Positions 11,027-21,649 of a stretch of DNA of 64,000 nucleotides are shown here, in pieces. Position 1 is the stretch's first letter. Every line of letters starts with the position of its first letter. The notes under the pieces were generated by a model. That model was not told where the DNA came from. It was given only the letters and a program-made list of their open reading frames with translations, and did not search any database. The DNA is from Chloranthus sessilifolius. Taxonomy: Eukaryota > Streptophyta > Magnoliopsida > Chloranthales > Chloranthaceae. The position numbers and the translations under genes are program-made. The stretch lies in NCBI GenBank assembly GCA_021018995.1, contig CM037584.1:143733317-143797316 (forward strand). The letters run 5' to 3'.

Positions 11027-12677
11027 GTAAGAGTTGCAAATCTATGTTTTGTTTAAACTATTAGCTAGAGAAATTAGAAATTGATGTGTATTAGTTAAAA
11101 ATGTGATTAAATGAATAGATGATGAGGATAGATGATGAAGAGATGAGAAGAAGAGTATGAGATCTGGAAATGGGTGAAACCGATTGAACGAAACTTCAAA
11201 TTGTTCAATCGATTTTGAACAAAAAACAGATAAGGAAGAAAGCATATAAGTTCTGAAGGGAATCGTTCGAACGAATTGTGAAATCGTTCGATCGATTCAA
11301 ATTCTGAAGAAACCGATCGATCGATTTAAAAATCGTTCGATCGATTTGTTGGAACCTACATGAACGAATTACAAATTGTTCAATCGGTTTTAGTAACTGA
11401 TAAAGGCATGTTAGAATGACTAATGGTGGGATCGATCGAACGAAATAGAATTCGTTCGATCTATTCGTTCGATCGATTTAAATTTCGTTTGAACGATTCT
11501 AAGAATCGTTCGATCGATTCTGAAATCGTTCGATCGATTTAAATTTCGTTTGAACGATTCTAAGAATCGTTCGATCGATTCTGAAATCGTTTGATCGATT
11601 TGGATGAAATTCAGTTTTTGTTCAGTTTTTGCATACGAATAGTTGTGTATTGGTGTTAAGCTTATAACTCAATATTCTTACACTGATAGTGATGAAAGAT
11701 ATGTGTTTGGTCAGGTCTAGTTCGAACCGAACTTTGTGATGGTTGAGTGCTAACAAGGATTAGAGAATCCGAATGTGAAAACGCAAGTGGGGTAGGGGAA
11801 TATCTGATCTCGTATCCTTAATTACGATAACATATAGATGATGATAAATTATGAATGCATGTTTCCTTATAGTTGAGTTGAATTATAACGTATTCACTTT
11901 CAAAATTAGTTGAAAATATAAAATGTGAAGTAGTATACAAAGATGTGAAATGTTATGAGAATAGGAATAAGTGAATTAATAAAAAGGGTTCAATCATCCC
12001 AGGGATGTTTGTATAAAATGTGCATCAGAAGGGTGCATCAGTAAGTGTGATATCCTAGGGATGTACGGTGAATGCAAAGAACCACAAGTTTGAACATATG
12101 TAAATGAGGTTAAACAGGCTGGGAACTTATATTTATTTAGCACGATCACACGGTGAATAACTATATGTAGCACATAATTGATTTAAGGTTTAGAGAATAC
12201 TCAACTGACGCGGCGGTATATCCGTGACTGACGCGGCAGGATATCCGTGACCAGTATGGCGGCGAATCCGTACACCTGTAGACATCCCAGGGATGTATAG
12301 TAGTGATGTACTCGTCGCCTATGAGAAAGGGATGTGGGTCAAGTTAAATGTAAAAATAGTCGGATTAGACAACGATGGAGGGTATTCCATCGGAGCTCGA
12401 TGCTATATTGCTCGGGGATTATTTAAGTTACTGTTTTAAGTCATGGGGCCAGCCTTGTTGAAGTCATAAGCATTAATGAATAACTGATGTCATGAATAGA
12501 ATGCTAAAGGTACTCTATTATTTTATTGCATCTTTAAATTATTTAAATCAAAGTAGATCGATGAATTCATGCTTTATACATGTTGTTGAATGTATGTGAG
12601 TAAGTAAGATTTACCTGATCAGATATTATCCCTATTGAGCTAGGATGTAGCTCACCCCTTTTGACTATACGTCACAG
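11027..12677 (+). other. Candidate leader intron in the 3' LTR of element A
   Basis: The donor GTAAGAG is at 11027 and the acceptor ACGTCACAG ends at 12677, with a 1651-nt interval. The acceptor is preceded by TTGAGCTAGGATGTAGCTC, a block present in diverged form in all four LTR families. Confidence 0.4.
11188..11607 (+). repeat. Palindromic array, type A, 3' LTR copy
   Basis: Same core as at 338-729 (CGTTCGATCGATT and variants). The copy number differs from the 5' LTR: a segment around 11505-11600 is locally duplicated, so array length changes between the two LTRs of one element. Confidence 0.88.
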
Positions 12678-12775
12678 GTTCAGAGTTAGGAGCTACTGCT
12701 GGTGAGGTTGATCCCGAGAACTTAGATTACGTTCCGAGGGAAGAGTCTGAGCCTCCACCTGAGAAGTTCTTCTAG
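12678..12775 (+). other. Conserved exon-like coding stretch in the 3' LTR of element A
   Basis: Immediately after the acceptor-like CAG. Reading in the phase that borrows one base from an upstream exon gives 31 codons ending VPREESEPPPEKFF and TAG at 12773. LTR C2 and element B encode a similar acidic, Pro-rich tail in the same phase. Residues shared with C2 differ mainly at third codon positions. There is no ATG within the stretch and its upstream exon was not identified. The 5' LTR copy (from 1803) has a one-base deletion. Confidence 0.5.
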
Positions 12776-13151
12776 AAGTTTTATTGCGTACTTTGAGAAT
12801 ATGTAAGGGAGAGATTTAAGGCTTGGCACGCCCAGCCATGTTTTGTTCATTTTGTAAGAATTATGATAGTTGTAATATTCTTTTGTCGATCCATTTTGGG
12901 TAATCGTGATAACGGCACTGATGGTTCGGGTTAGTTCTTTTGTCCATATAGAGGTATGGGATTAGAACTATCTTTTGGATTAACGTTTTGATGTTGTATA
13001 TAGTAGAACTGGAGATATGTTCTGCATTATACTCTTATTATATTTTCTGTATGGTTGGGTTGTGCCATGTGTTCCGCTTATTATACGGGGCACGGCCTCG
13101 TGGGTTGTGCTGGTGGCACGAATTTCGGGATGCCAAAATTTGGCTGTCATA

Positions 13152-13957
13152 AAAATATTATAACAAAGAGCTCTTTATAAAAAAATAAACCTCCAAAATA
13201 GATTCAGAATGTCCGAGAAAGTCAGAATTCATATATAATGTTTAAAAATTAGACCTACAGATAACCCAGAAATGGCCCGAAAAAAATAAGGAATAATATG
13301 GGTCAAAATGGGCCTTAATCAAATGAGCTGAATCTGGGTCATATACCATGGGCCGAGAATTGATTGGACCGGACCATGGGCTGGATCGGGTCATGACCTA
13401 ATCCAGTTGTCGATCGGGCTGGGTCACAGACTGGCCCGGGCCGGGTCACAGACCGGATTGGGTCACTAGCTTATATGGGTCCATGGGCCGGGTCGGGTCA
13501 GTCTGGGTCATATTGGGTTGAGTCATCAAGTCATATACAGTTGGGAAGTACCAACTTTGGTGCCCCAACTACACATGCAACAATATTTCATAACAAACAT
13601 TCAAATAAAATATAAAATGCATGCTAAAGCTAAAACTAGACTTTCATAAATCTCAAAGCAAAACCCTTTTATTATATATAGTTGTTCACTTTTAGTGAGA
13701 GATGCACCAAACTCGGTGCTTATCCCCATAAGTAATCCTAATCCATAAGCACAACAAGGAGTCCCTATATTTTATGCGTCTTTTAGTGAAAATAAAACAC
13801 CAACTTTAGTGCAGCACTAGATAAGCTCTCCTTACCGGGATTCAAGATCTTCAAAATAGAAGGTCGAGGTAATACACCTCTCTTTATTATCTTGCAGCAT
13901 TTCCCGACAGGAAACACCCTGCGTGGGTGCTTTCCAATCACATGGTATAGGCAGATC

Positions 13958-14037
<80 letters not shown>

Positions 14038-14341
14038 TCAGATACCGAACCTATATAATCCACTAGTGCTCCATCTAAAGACGATTTTGAAAATCAGATT
14101 GTCAACTGTGAATGGCCAATCCAAGTGTGGCTCGGCAAAAGGTTCACTCAAAACAATGTATTTACTATCATAAACTTTTGATTATGAAGAAATAATTTCT
14201 TGTCAACACATAAGAGAAACGGTTTGCAATTCCAAACGGATTAGAAATATGGTATTTTGATCAATGAAAAAAATCATAGGAATGAAGAAATTATAGAGAA
14301 GAAGTACATCATAATTTTGACCGAACAATCGAGCCAACTTA
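13152..14341. other. No gene; old repeat debris
   Basis: This stretch contains a GGGTC/GGGCC-rich degenerate repeat at about 13330-13510 and AT-rich sequence. Its right end (14250-14341) is probably the leader of the Copia-like element to its right. No open frame of note was seen. The 93-codon frame over the AT repeat is a by-product of TATATA coding. Confidence 0.6.
13967..14035. repeat. (AT)n microsatellite
   Basis: About 34 uninterrupted AT dinucleotides. No function is implied. Confidence 0.97.
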
Positions 14342-14355
14342 GCTCTGATACCAAT

Positions 14356-14755
14356 TGTTAGAAATTTTAAGATCTAAGCTCAAATCACACGATCAAAATA
14401 TACCTTTGCAAAAACATGCGTATCTTGTATTTATTATTGAGTCACCACGTCAGCGATCTCCTTGATGAAAAACGATGATCACCATTAGAGAATCCGAGAC
14501 CACGTTACCTTTTGTCTTCTCTAAGTTTAGCCTCTAAATGGGAAAGAGCTAGGGTCAGAGAACGAGGGAGCGGTGGTCTCCTTATATAGTCATTTCCCTT
14601 TCCTAACTCATCAAGGAAAGAGAGTGGAGACAGATCACTTATATTAGGAAATTATTTGCTTCCTATCGCTTCGAGATATATGTGGTCAAAGGCCCAACCT
14701 AATTTTTAATGGAAACCCAAAGATGGGTTAAGATGTTGATCACAAAAATCCAACA
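14356..14755 (-). repeat. LTR of a truncated (Copia-like) element, antisense
   Basis: A 400-bp LTR with TG...CA ends. On the + strand it runs from TGTTAGAAATTTT to AAAATCCAACA. The reverse complement of the tRNA-Met primer site (GCTCTGATACCA, 14342-14353) sits two bases to its left, so the element reads leftwards and this is its 5' LTR. A TATATAAGG promoter box on the - strand lies near 14580. The second LTR and coding region are missing. Assignment to Copia rests on LTR size and style only. Confidence 0.7.
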
Positions 14756-15498
14756 TACTTTTCATACATAAGGTTTATATGAGGTGATTCCTAGTATGAA
14801 AAGTATATATATATAATATACTAAAAGGGATAATCGCTTTGACTGACATTTAAACGCCAAAATAGTGTTTAAATGATCTCACACCATTAAAATTAGATTT
14901 TTTATCTTACACCAAGTATGAGGCATTCTGTGATCAATCCATATTGTTATGGCAATCTATCATTGGAACATGTCAACCCAAAGATACATGTCTATGGCTG
15001 CGAACCATCAGATTGATAAACTTTAAATCAGGCATTAAAATCAAATTACAATGGTTGATATTATAATCTACAGATCAGATGGTTTAAATCTCTCTAAAAC
15101 ATCATTTTCGGCCTATTGCATTTCAATCTAGGATCTATCACTCTGATGGTACAAATCACCGACATCTAAATCAATTGTTGGTGCAAGATCAGTTAAACAC
15201 CATTTTGGTGACGGCCAAGAGAGTCAGGTCCATACTAAAATGGTTAAGGGGTCCCTACAGTTGAGTTTAGAGCTCTAATTCTGCACTTGAGTGTAAATCA
15301 TGTGCCATGAGACAAGTGTTGTACTACATCCTTTAAAGATTCATCAGTTCTTTTAGGGTGTTAGGAAAAAAATAAAAATTAATCTACTAATTTTTCCTTT
15401 CGCAGGTCAAAAATAGGGATTTTTCATGAAAAAATTTTAAACTTTAACCACAAAATTAGTGGTGTAAAATTAATTTTTCTTGGATGAATATTGATCAA
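14756..15498. other. No gene seen
   Basis: AT-rich intergenic sequence. A 13-bp inverted repeat (14755-14767 and 14794-14806) abuts the LTR edge. No coding frame or other recognised repeat was seen. Confidence 0.6.
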
Positions 15499-17690
15499 CC
15501 TTTTTTTTTATAAGTAAGCAGTTTATAAAAAAGAGGAAATGGAAAAGAAAAACAAAGGGCAAAACAGACAATACAATCACCCAACCCGGAGGTAAGGAGG
15601 TACCACAAATAGAGGGCATATCGGATAGGTGAGGGAAGGATAAAGAGTGTGAATTCTGTAAGGCAAGTTTGGCTAGACTATATATCAGCAATCTGATTAG
15701 CCTCCCTATAGCAATGGTGAAGAACCCAGTTTAATCAAACCCGACGACATCATTGATATCCTTCAGTTTTCCAACTCCAATGCCTCCTTCCGCAAGAAGC
15801 CGAGCTAACTTCTCCCATTTTTTCCAATGATGTTTACGTTTGCCCTCCAAGCAGATAAATCAGAAATTCAGAATAGAACAAAGAACATGGCTGAGAAGTG
15901 TAAGTTTACCTCCATCAGAGAGGGATTTAGCTTTCCAACCTTCAATCCTATTCCTACTAAAGATCTTTTTAACTAGATCAACTCAAGCCTCTTTTTGAAG
16001 ATTACCTTTTAAAAGAGGGGACACCCAATTACTTAAGGGTTGCTTGATCAAAACCCAAAGTACTTTTTTTTTTTTTTTGATACGGCCATTCGATCGAAAT
16101 AACCTCGAGAATCGAGGGGCAGGTACGCATACATATATGACAGTTGCGGAACAGCATGAGAGAGCGCTAACTACAGTGGTGAGAGTTAACTAACAAAACC
16201 CAGCCCACACCTTGTAAAAATAAGGGTGAGAGACAATGTAGAGGACGAGTATCGAACCTACGACCTACTCCCTCACAATGGAGGGAGTGTACCAATTGGG
16301 CTAATGCCTCTTTGGTCCCAAAGTACTTTCTATCAATGAAATGCGGTATTTTTTAGGGATATTTTGGTACCTCTAGAGAAAATAAAGAAATCGTTGGCAA
16401 ACATAAGATGGGAAATAGGACACCGATTCTTTTGGAGTACAAATTTATCAATCCTCCCTTCCATCATTAATTTGGACAGCGGATGACTATGGGCATCTTC
16501 TATAAGAATAAGAGAGCGGGAGATAGGGGATCCTCTTGACGGAGACCTTTTTTTCCTTCAAAATAGTCAAAGGCGTGTCCATTAATCATGATTGAGCATC
16601 AGCATTTGAGTGAGGCAACTTGAAACCAACTCAATGAACTTATTAAAAAAACCATAGGTTAGTAGGACTTTCAAAAGAAAGTCCCAACTAACTCTATCAT
16701 AGGCCTTGGACACGTCAAGTTTCAAAGCAATATTACCCACAATGGTATTTTTGTCAGTATCATTGGTCATCTCATGAGCTAAAAAAATATTATAAAAAAT
16801 ACTCCAATCTTTGATGAAAGCTCCTTGTTTAGGGGAAACAAGAAAAGGAAGAATTGGAGCAAGGCGATTAGAAAGACAAATAGGACGGAAATGACTAGAA
16901 GGGGTTATCAATTTTTCGAATTAAAGTTATGAAAGTAGAATTGATAACTTTAAGGATTTTACCTTCAGAAAAGAAATTTTGGACAACGTCAATAATGTCA
17001 GGACTAACAGTATCTCAACAAGCCGTGAAGAAGCTCCTTGAAAATCCATCAGGCCCAAGAGCACTACCACCCATGGTTCAAAATTTCGGCCCAAAACCGA
17101 AACTCAAAATTCCGGGTTTTTCTGTATGGGGGGGAAATTTTGGCTGATTGTGGTTTCGGGCATGCCCAAAATTGAAACAAAATCCAATATTTTGATCCTT
17201 GCTACCACCATCCATTCTTTTAACCATATCGAAGATTTCAAACTCATTCGGAATTGAAGTAAGGGTTGAGTTCTGGAGATCATCCACCCGTTTGGGAATA
17301 TGGTCAACAGGCCCGTAATCTTCATAGCTATGCGTTTCGCCTAGGATCAACTTAAATTTATCGACCGCTAATTGCCCGATGTTTTCCTCACCCTCCACCA
17401 ATATATTATCCGAGCTTTTAAGCTTGGTGATGCAACTTCTACAATATCCGACCTTGGTGTAGTTGTGAGAAAAAGTAGTATTTTTATCTCCTTCAATGAT
17501 CCATTTTTCCGGTGAACTTCAGAAGAGAGGTCTTCTTGAAGTTGGGGATTATCGCAAGATTGATAATGCTATTTTGAATCTCATTGATCCTAACCTCCGC
17601 CAAATCCTTTAAAACCATGATATTACCTACAACATTTTTATTCCAACCCTCAATCGAAACTAGACTGGACCTGATTAACAAAAATTGGCT
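15499..17690 (-). pseudogene. L1-type LINE ORF2 fragment (reverse transcriptase to RNase H), antisense
   Basis: Read on the - strand from right to left. A pre-RT segment lies near 17680-17490 (WNKNVVGNI), then a stretch with IPNEFEIFDMVKRMDGGSKD near 17250. The RT has FRPICLSNRLAPILPFLVSP and QGAFIK (16911-16800) and the catalytic motif A region KLDVSKAYDRVSWDFLL near 16690. A C-terminal part contains HHWKKWEKLARL and EGGIGV near 15800, then an RNase H-type tail (ADILYSLAKLAL near 15680). A T-run at 15499-15508 is the antisense poly(A) tail. Stops, frameshifts and a SINE insertion make it dead. The RT assignment is firm; exact ends are approximate. Confidence 0.82.
16067..16316 (-). mobile_element. 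tRNA-derived SINE nested in the LINE
   Basis: A 250-bp insertion with a 13-bp perfect target duplication CCCAAAGTACTTT (16054-16066 and 16317-16329). On the - strand it has a Pol III A box TAGCCCAATTGG (16303-16292) and a B box GGTTCGATACT (about 16259-16249), with normal spacing. It ends in an A-rich tail (T-run at 16067-16078 on the + strand). This architecture is diagnostic of a tRNA-related SINE. Confidence 0.9.
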
Positions 17691-17770
17691 CCTAGTCCAG
17701 TTGGGCTGAGCAAACTTAGGTTAAATAATAAGGAGCTGGGTCGGCTAGTATCGGGTTCAAGTGAACCAAC

Positions 17771-17870
17771 CTCAATCCAATCTGAACCAACGAGATTAGA
17801 AATCTATATTCAAACCCCAACCTGAACCTCAATCCAATCTGAACCAACGAGATTAGAAATCTAAATCCAG
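17771..17870. repeat. Short tandem duplication, 57-bp period
   Basis: CTCAATCCAATCTGAACCAA and the bases after it begin at 17771 and again at 17828, nearly identical for about 36 bases. Confidence 0.8.
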
Positions 17871-17968
17871 AACGGACATATGGCAGGTAGGATCGCTTGA
17901 CCTGATCCATTTGACGTAACATACATGGAAGGAAAATTTACATTTTCGGCCCTTATAGTTTCATCTTA

Positions 17969-20119
17969 GGCCCTGTTTGATAGCAATGAAACTCCAAAGA
18001 GGAAATGAAATCAATTTCTTAATTGATTTCCTGCGAAATGATTTCCTCTATAAATGGATTTTTCACTGTCTCATTAGTGTGCTTGAGAAATGAATTTAAT
18101 TGGAAATTGATTTCTCTTGTTTGATTAGTATCTTTGAAAATGAGTTTTTAAGTTTTGATCATTATTATTAAAATCATAATTAAAGCTTAATATTAACTAA
18201 TAAATTTCTTAATGATATTCTAGTACGTTACAAATTAATACCATAGTAATCACTATTTATTACTAAGTTAATTAAGTCAGAGTTTGCAAAGTCAAACTCA
18301 AATAAAAAGTCAAACTTTGATCAAACTTAAAATTTTGATTAAAAAAATATATAAAGCTAAATAACAAAGTTGTAAATGCTAGTATCTAATATAAGTTTAT
18401 ACATTGAAATGATATTAAATTTTTACAAAAGTCAAACTTTGACTAAGAGAAAATTTTATGATATACCAAAAAGTTACAAAAGTTCAATTGCAAATTAATA
18501 TAACAGTATTCATATACATCTTAATAAAAATTTGATTAAATATAAAAATTTGATTAGGTTACATTAGTCAAAATTAGATCAAATATCCACTTTTAATAAA
18601 AGTCAAACTTTGATCAAACGTAAAACTTTGATTAATAAAAAATTTTAAGACTAAAGTACAAAGTTATATAGTAAATGTTAGTATGTATTATAAGGTTACA
18701 TGTTGAAACAAAATTCAATTTTTAAACTTCAAAGAAAATTTAATTTTTTTAAAAAGTCAAATTTTGACCATTTTAAAAAACTTTGACCAATACAAAATTT
18801 GACAATCTACCGTCAACCTACAAATTAACATAATGTATTCGTATCCATCACTAGGTTACACTAGTAAAAAAATTTGACTAAATATCAACTGTTAAAAAAG
18901 TCAAACTTTGATCAAATATAAAAAAAAGTAAATTTTTTTTTTATAATGTACTACAAAGTAATAAATAAAAACATGATAATCTCATTGGGGATATAGAAGT
19001 TCAAAAAAATGAAATTGTGTTTAAAAGTCAAAGTTTGATATTTTTGACTGATAAAAATTTACATTACCAAAATACAAATAACAATAGTAATAATCATTGT
19101 CTACTATCAAGATACACTTATCAAATTTTGACTAAAGTCAAAATTTGAATAAAAGTCAAACTGTGACTAAAAGTCAAACTTTGACCAATAAAAATGAGAC
19201 AATATATTTTCAAGTTATAAATTAAAATAATGATATATATTTTAAATTATAATATTTTACTAATAAAAATGTAAAACATTTTATATAAAATTAAACTTTG
19301 ACCAAAAGTCAAACTTTAACTAAGAAAAAATTACACTAATACGGTATAAATTTATGTAGTAGTAGACTCTATCTATAAGCAGGTTTCAAGTTTGACTAAA
19401 AATAAATTTTGTGTAAAAGTCAAAGTTTGACCAAATGTCAAAGTTTGACATAAGGTCAAAATATTGACTAATACAATTGAGACTCCAGTATTAAATTATA
19501 CGGCAATATCCTTTTTTCGCCATCAAATTATTGGAGTTAATGTTTAAGAAAAAGTAAATGTTTAATTAAAAGTCAAAGTTTGACCTTAAAGTCAACCTTT
19601 GACTCCTAAAAATTTGATAATATATTACTAACTTATAACTTATTATCATGTTTTAGTAGTCAAAGTTTGATCAAAAGTCAAAACTTTATATAGCTTATAA
19701 ATCCAATTAAAGTTTGATTAAAATTTAAACTTTGACCAAAGTCTAATATTAGCTGAAAAGAATATGCTGTAGATAATGTGATTGTCATAATGATCGTGCT
19801 GGTATGATGGTCATAGAAATTGAAGTTACTTTTTAATAGTTAAAAAATAATTTTTTTTTATTTTTAGGTTTTTTTATAAGTAATTTTAGATTTGTAATGA
19901 CAAAAAATTATTATTTTGTTAGTAGGAAACTCAATTTCAGCCACTTAATAGGTTGAAATGGTTTCCTCCTATAATGATTTGGTATGTGGAAATTCAATTT
20001 TCATGCGAGGCCGACTTAATTTCATTTCCATCTCCTTAAATAATTATCAAATAACAATAATTGGAAACTAAATTTCATTTCCATTATGAAATTATATTTC
20101 CATGTTATTAAACAAGGCC
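17969..20119. mobile_element. PIF/Harbinger-like non-autonomous element rich in GTCAA/TTGAC
   Basis: The terminal inverted repeats GGCCCTGTTTGATAGCA (17969) and GGCCTTGTTTAATAACA (reverse complement of the right end at 20119) match at 14 of 17 positions. Both ends are flanked by the 3-bp duplication TTA (17966-17968, 20120-20122), the signature of PIF/Harbinger. Subterminal regions are also inverted (GAAATGAAAT-type). The 2151-bp interior has no transposase frame. Its centre (18290-19740) is a degenerate array of AAAGTCAAACTTTGACC-like palindromes separated by AT-rich spacers. It ends about 1.07 kb upstream of the PBL16-like start codon. Confidence 0.8.
18290..19740. promoter_or_regulatory. 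Dense cluster of W-box cores (TTGAC/GTCAA)
   Basis: A hand count gives about 36 TTGAC or GTCAA pentamers in 1.45 kb; about three are expected by chance at this base composition. Many occur as palindromic pairs (GTCAAACTTTGAC). TTGACC and TTGACT are the cores of WRKY-bound W-boxes. The sites lie 1.4-2.9 kb upstream of an immune-type kinase gene. Regulatory use is inferred. Confidence 0.45.
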
Positions 20120-20122
20120 TTA

Positions 20123-21189
20123 TGAGAAAATAGCTCTATAATTTTGAATCATGCAAAATAGCTCTATAATTTCAAACCTTGCAAAATATGATGGCTCGGA
20201 GCCAAGTGACCGTCAAATGCCCACCATTAGCATTCGTTTCTCTTTTTTATTCTCTGATTTTATGTTTTATTTTTTATTTTTTATTTTATTTTTTACTTTG
20301 CCACTTCTCTCTCCTCTCTCTATTGAATATATGGAAAGTACCTGCACATTCTTTTGACTAATGTTGAAAAAATAATTATTTTTTTGTATTATAGGATTTG
20401 ATATTGCATTTGCATCGATTGATATAGTAATGAGATGATCATTAAAATAACGAATCAATTGGTGCGATATCGGAACCATCAATGTGATATCACACAAAAA
20501 CAGGGCCGATTTCAATATCGAGCCGGTCGATTTAATATTGAAACAGCCGGTATGATTTAATATCCATCGTTATAGTATTGTATCGGTTGCTACTATTTAA
20601 CTATAAGACCGTTTCGGATGAGATGAAAGTATGAGGTCCTAATCTACAATTTCTATAGATGGAAGGCATAGATATTTGGCAGTGGTAGGTAGATTTGATG
20701 AGGCAAAAGTAATGGCACTAGAGCACGCCAAGAGAAAACGACAGAAACCCCACTTTGAAAAATTAAGAATTTATTAATTGAAGCTCAAAAGTGCTTCTGA
20801 AGTTTGAGGTTTGAAGGTTGAAGTTTGAAGGAAAACAACGTCCACTGCATCACTGCCCCACACATACTATTTGTGGGTGGCCTTGTTTGTGCATGGTTGT
20901 GGACTGCCCCTGCCAAACACACCTCTCCACTTCAACCCAAAAACATATCATTGTTACCAAGAATGGAGCACCCACCCACTCAAAAATCACACACTAACCC
21001 CCCAGCACCTCTCAAACACGACAGATCATATAGGAATATAGCTTGGTTTTCTCCTTCCTTTTTCCTTTTTTGGTTTTTTGGCTTCTTAGTTTTGGTAATC
21101 TGATCTAAATGGGTTGTTGGTGAGGACTGAGGAGTATTTTTGTGAATTTGTTTGTTTGTTTTTTTTTGTTGTTTGTTTTTGTTCTTGCA
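20123..21189 (+). promoter_or_regulatory. Upstream region and probable 5' UTR of the PBL16-like gene
   Basis: This is the stretch between the Harbinger-like element and the start codon. It holds a short duplicated CAAAATAGCTCTATAATTT motif (20130-20185), a T/A-rich run at 20240-20300, and pyrimidine-rich sequence just before the ATG. No other gene was recognised; the open frames here lack any recognisable domain. A start site cannot be placed without transcripts. Confidence 0.5.
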
Positions 21190-21253
21190 ATGGGGAATTG
21201 CATATGTAGATGGGAGCCATCCATATACAGAGTGTCATCAAATGCAAAGTCAG
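21190..21253 (+). CDS. PBL16: PBL16-like exon 1 (acylation signal)
   Basis: Begins ATGGGGAATTGC (MGNC) and encodes 21 residues containing [15 protein letters not shown]. The donor GTACTG follows CAG. One base of codon 22 is carried over. The start is fixed by the acylation motif, which must be N-terminal. Confidence 0.9.
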
Positions 21254-21603
21254 GTACTGGGCTTTGAATCTTTTTTGTTTGAATTGCTTTCTGCTTGTGG
21301 GTTTTGGTTCTTATGGTGTTTTAGACGTGGGTTCTTGTTTTGATGCAGTTTAAGATTGAATTTAGTGTAAAAGGATTGAGATTTGGGTTTATATCATATA
21401 TAGGTATGCTGTTTGGTTTGATTGGTTTTCTGTGAGGGGATCATTGAATGATTTACGCTGTTTGGATTGTTTTTATATGAGTGGGTTTTGGCTGTTATTG
21501 GATTTTAGATAAGAATTTAGGTTTTTATTCTTTCCCAGATTAGATGGGATTTTTTGGTTTCCCTCTAACTCTGTTTTTTGTTCCTTCTTCTCCTTCTACT
21601 TCT

Positions 21604-21649
<46 letters not shown>

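Larger units (their letters stand above)
10586..13151 (+). repeat. 3' LTR of element A (complete)
   Basis: A 2566-bp LTR starting TGTAACGTCCCGAAAATTC. It ends GGCTGTCATA, where the 5' copy ends TCACA. A TATA-like TATATATAT lies near 10752. The type-A array is at 11188-11607 and the splice-like sites at 11027 and 12677. Differences from the 5' LTR are scattered on most lines, so the insertion is not recent. Confidence 0.93.

Noticed and set aside
13892-14173. 93-codon open frame
   Set aside because: Most of it is IYIYIY from the AT microsatellite.
14342-14353. GCTCTGATACCA as part of a tRNA gene
   Set aside because: Only the primer-site complement is present, beside an LTR; no tRNA cloverleaf around it.
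20825-21103. 92-codon frame upstream of the kinase as a possible separate gene or earlier start
   Set aside because: It is in leader-like sequence, has no domain, and the acylation motif at 21190 with exon 1 matching PBL16 fixes the true start.
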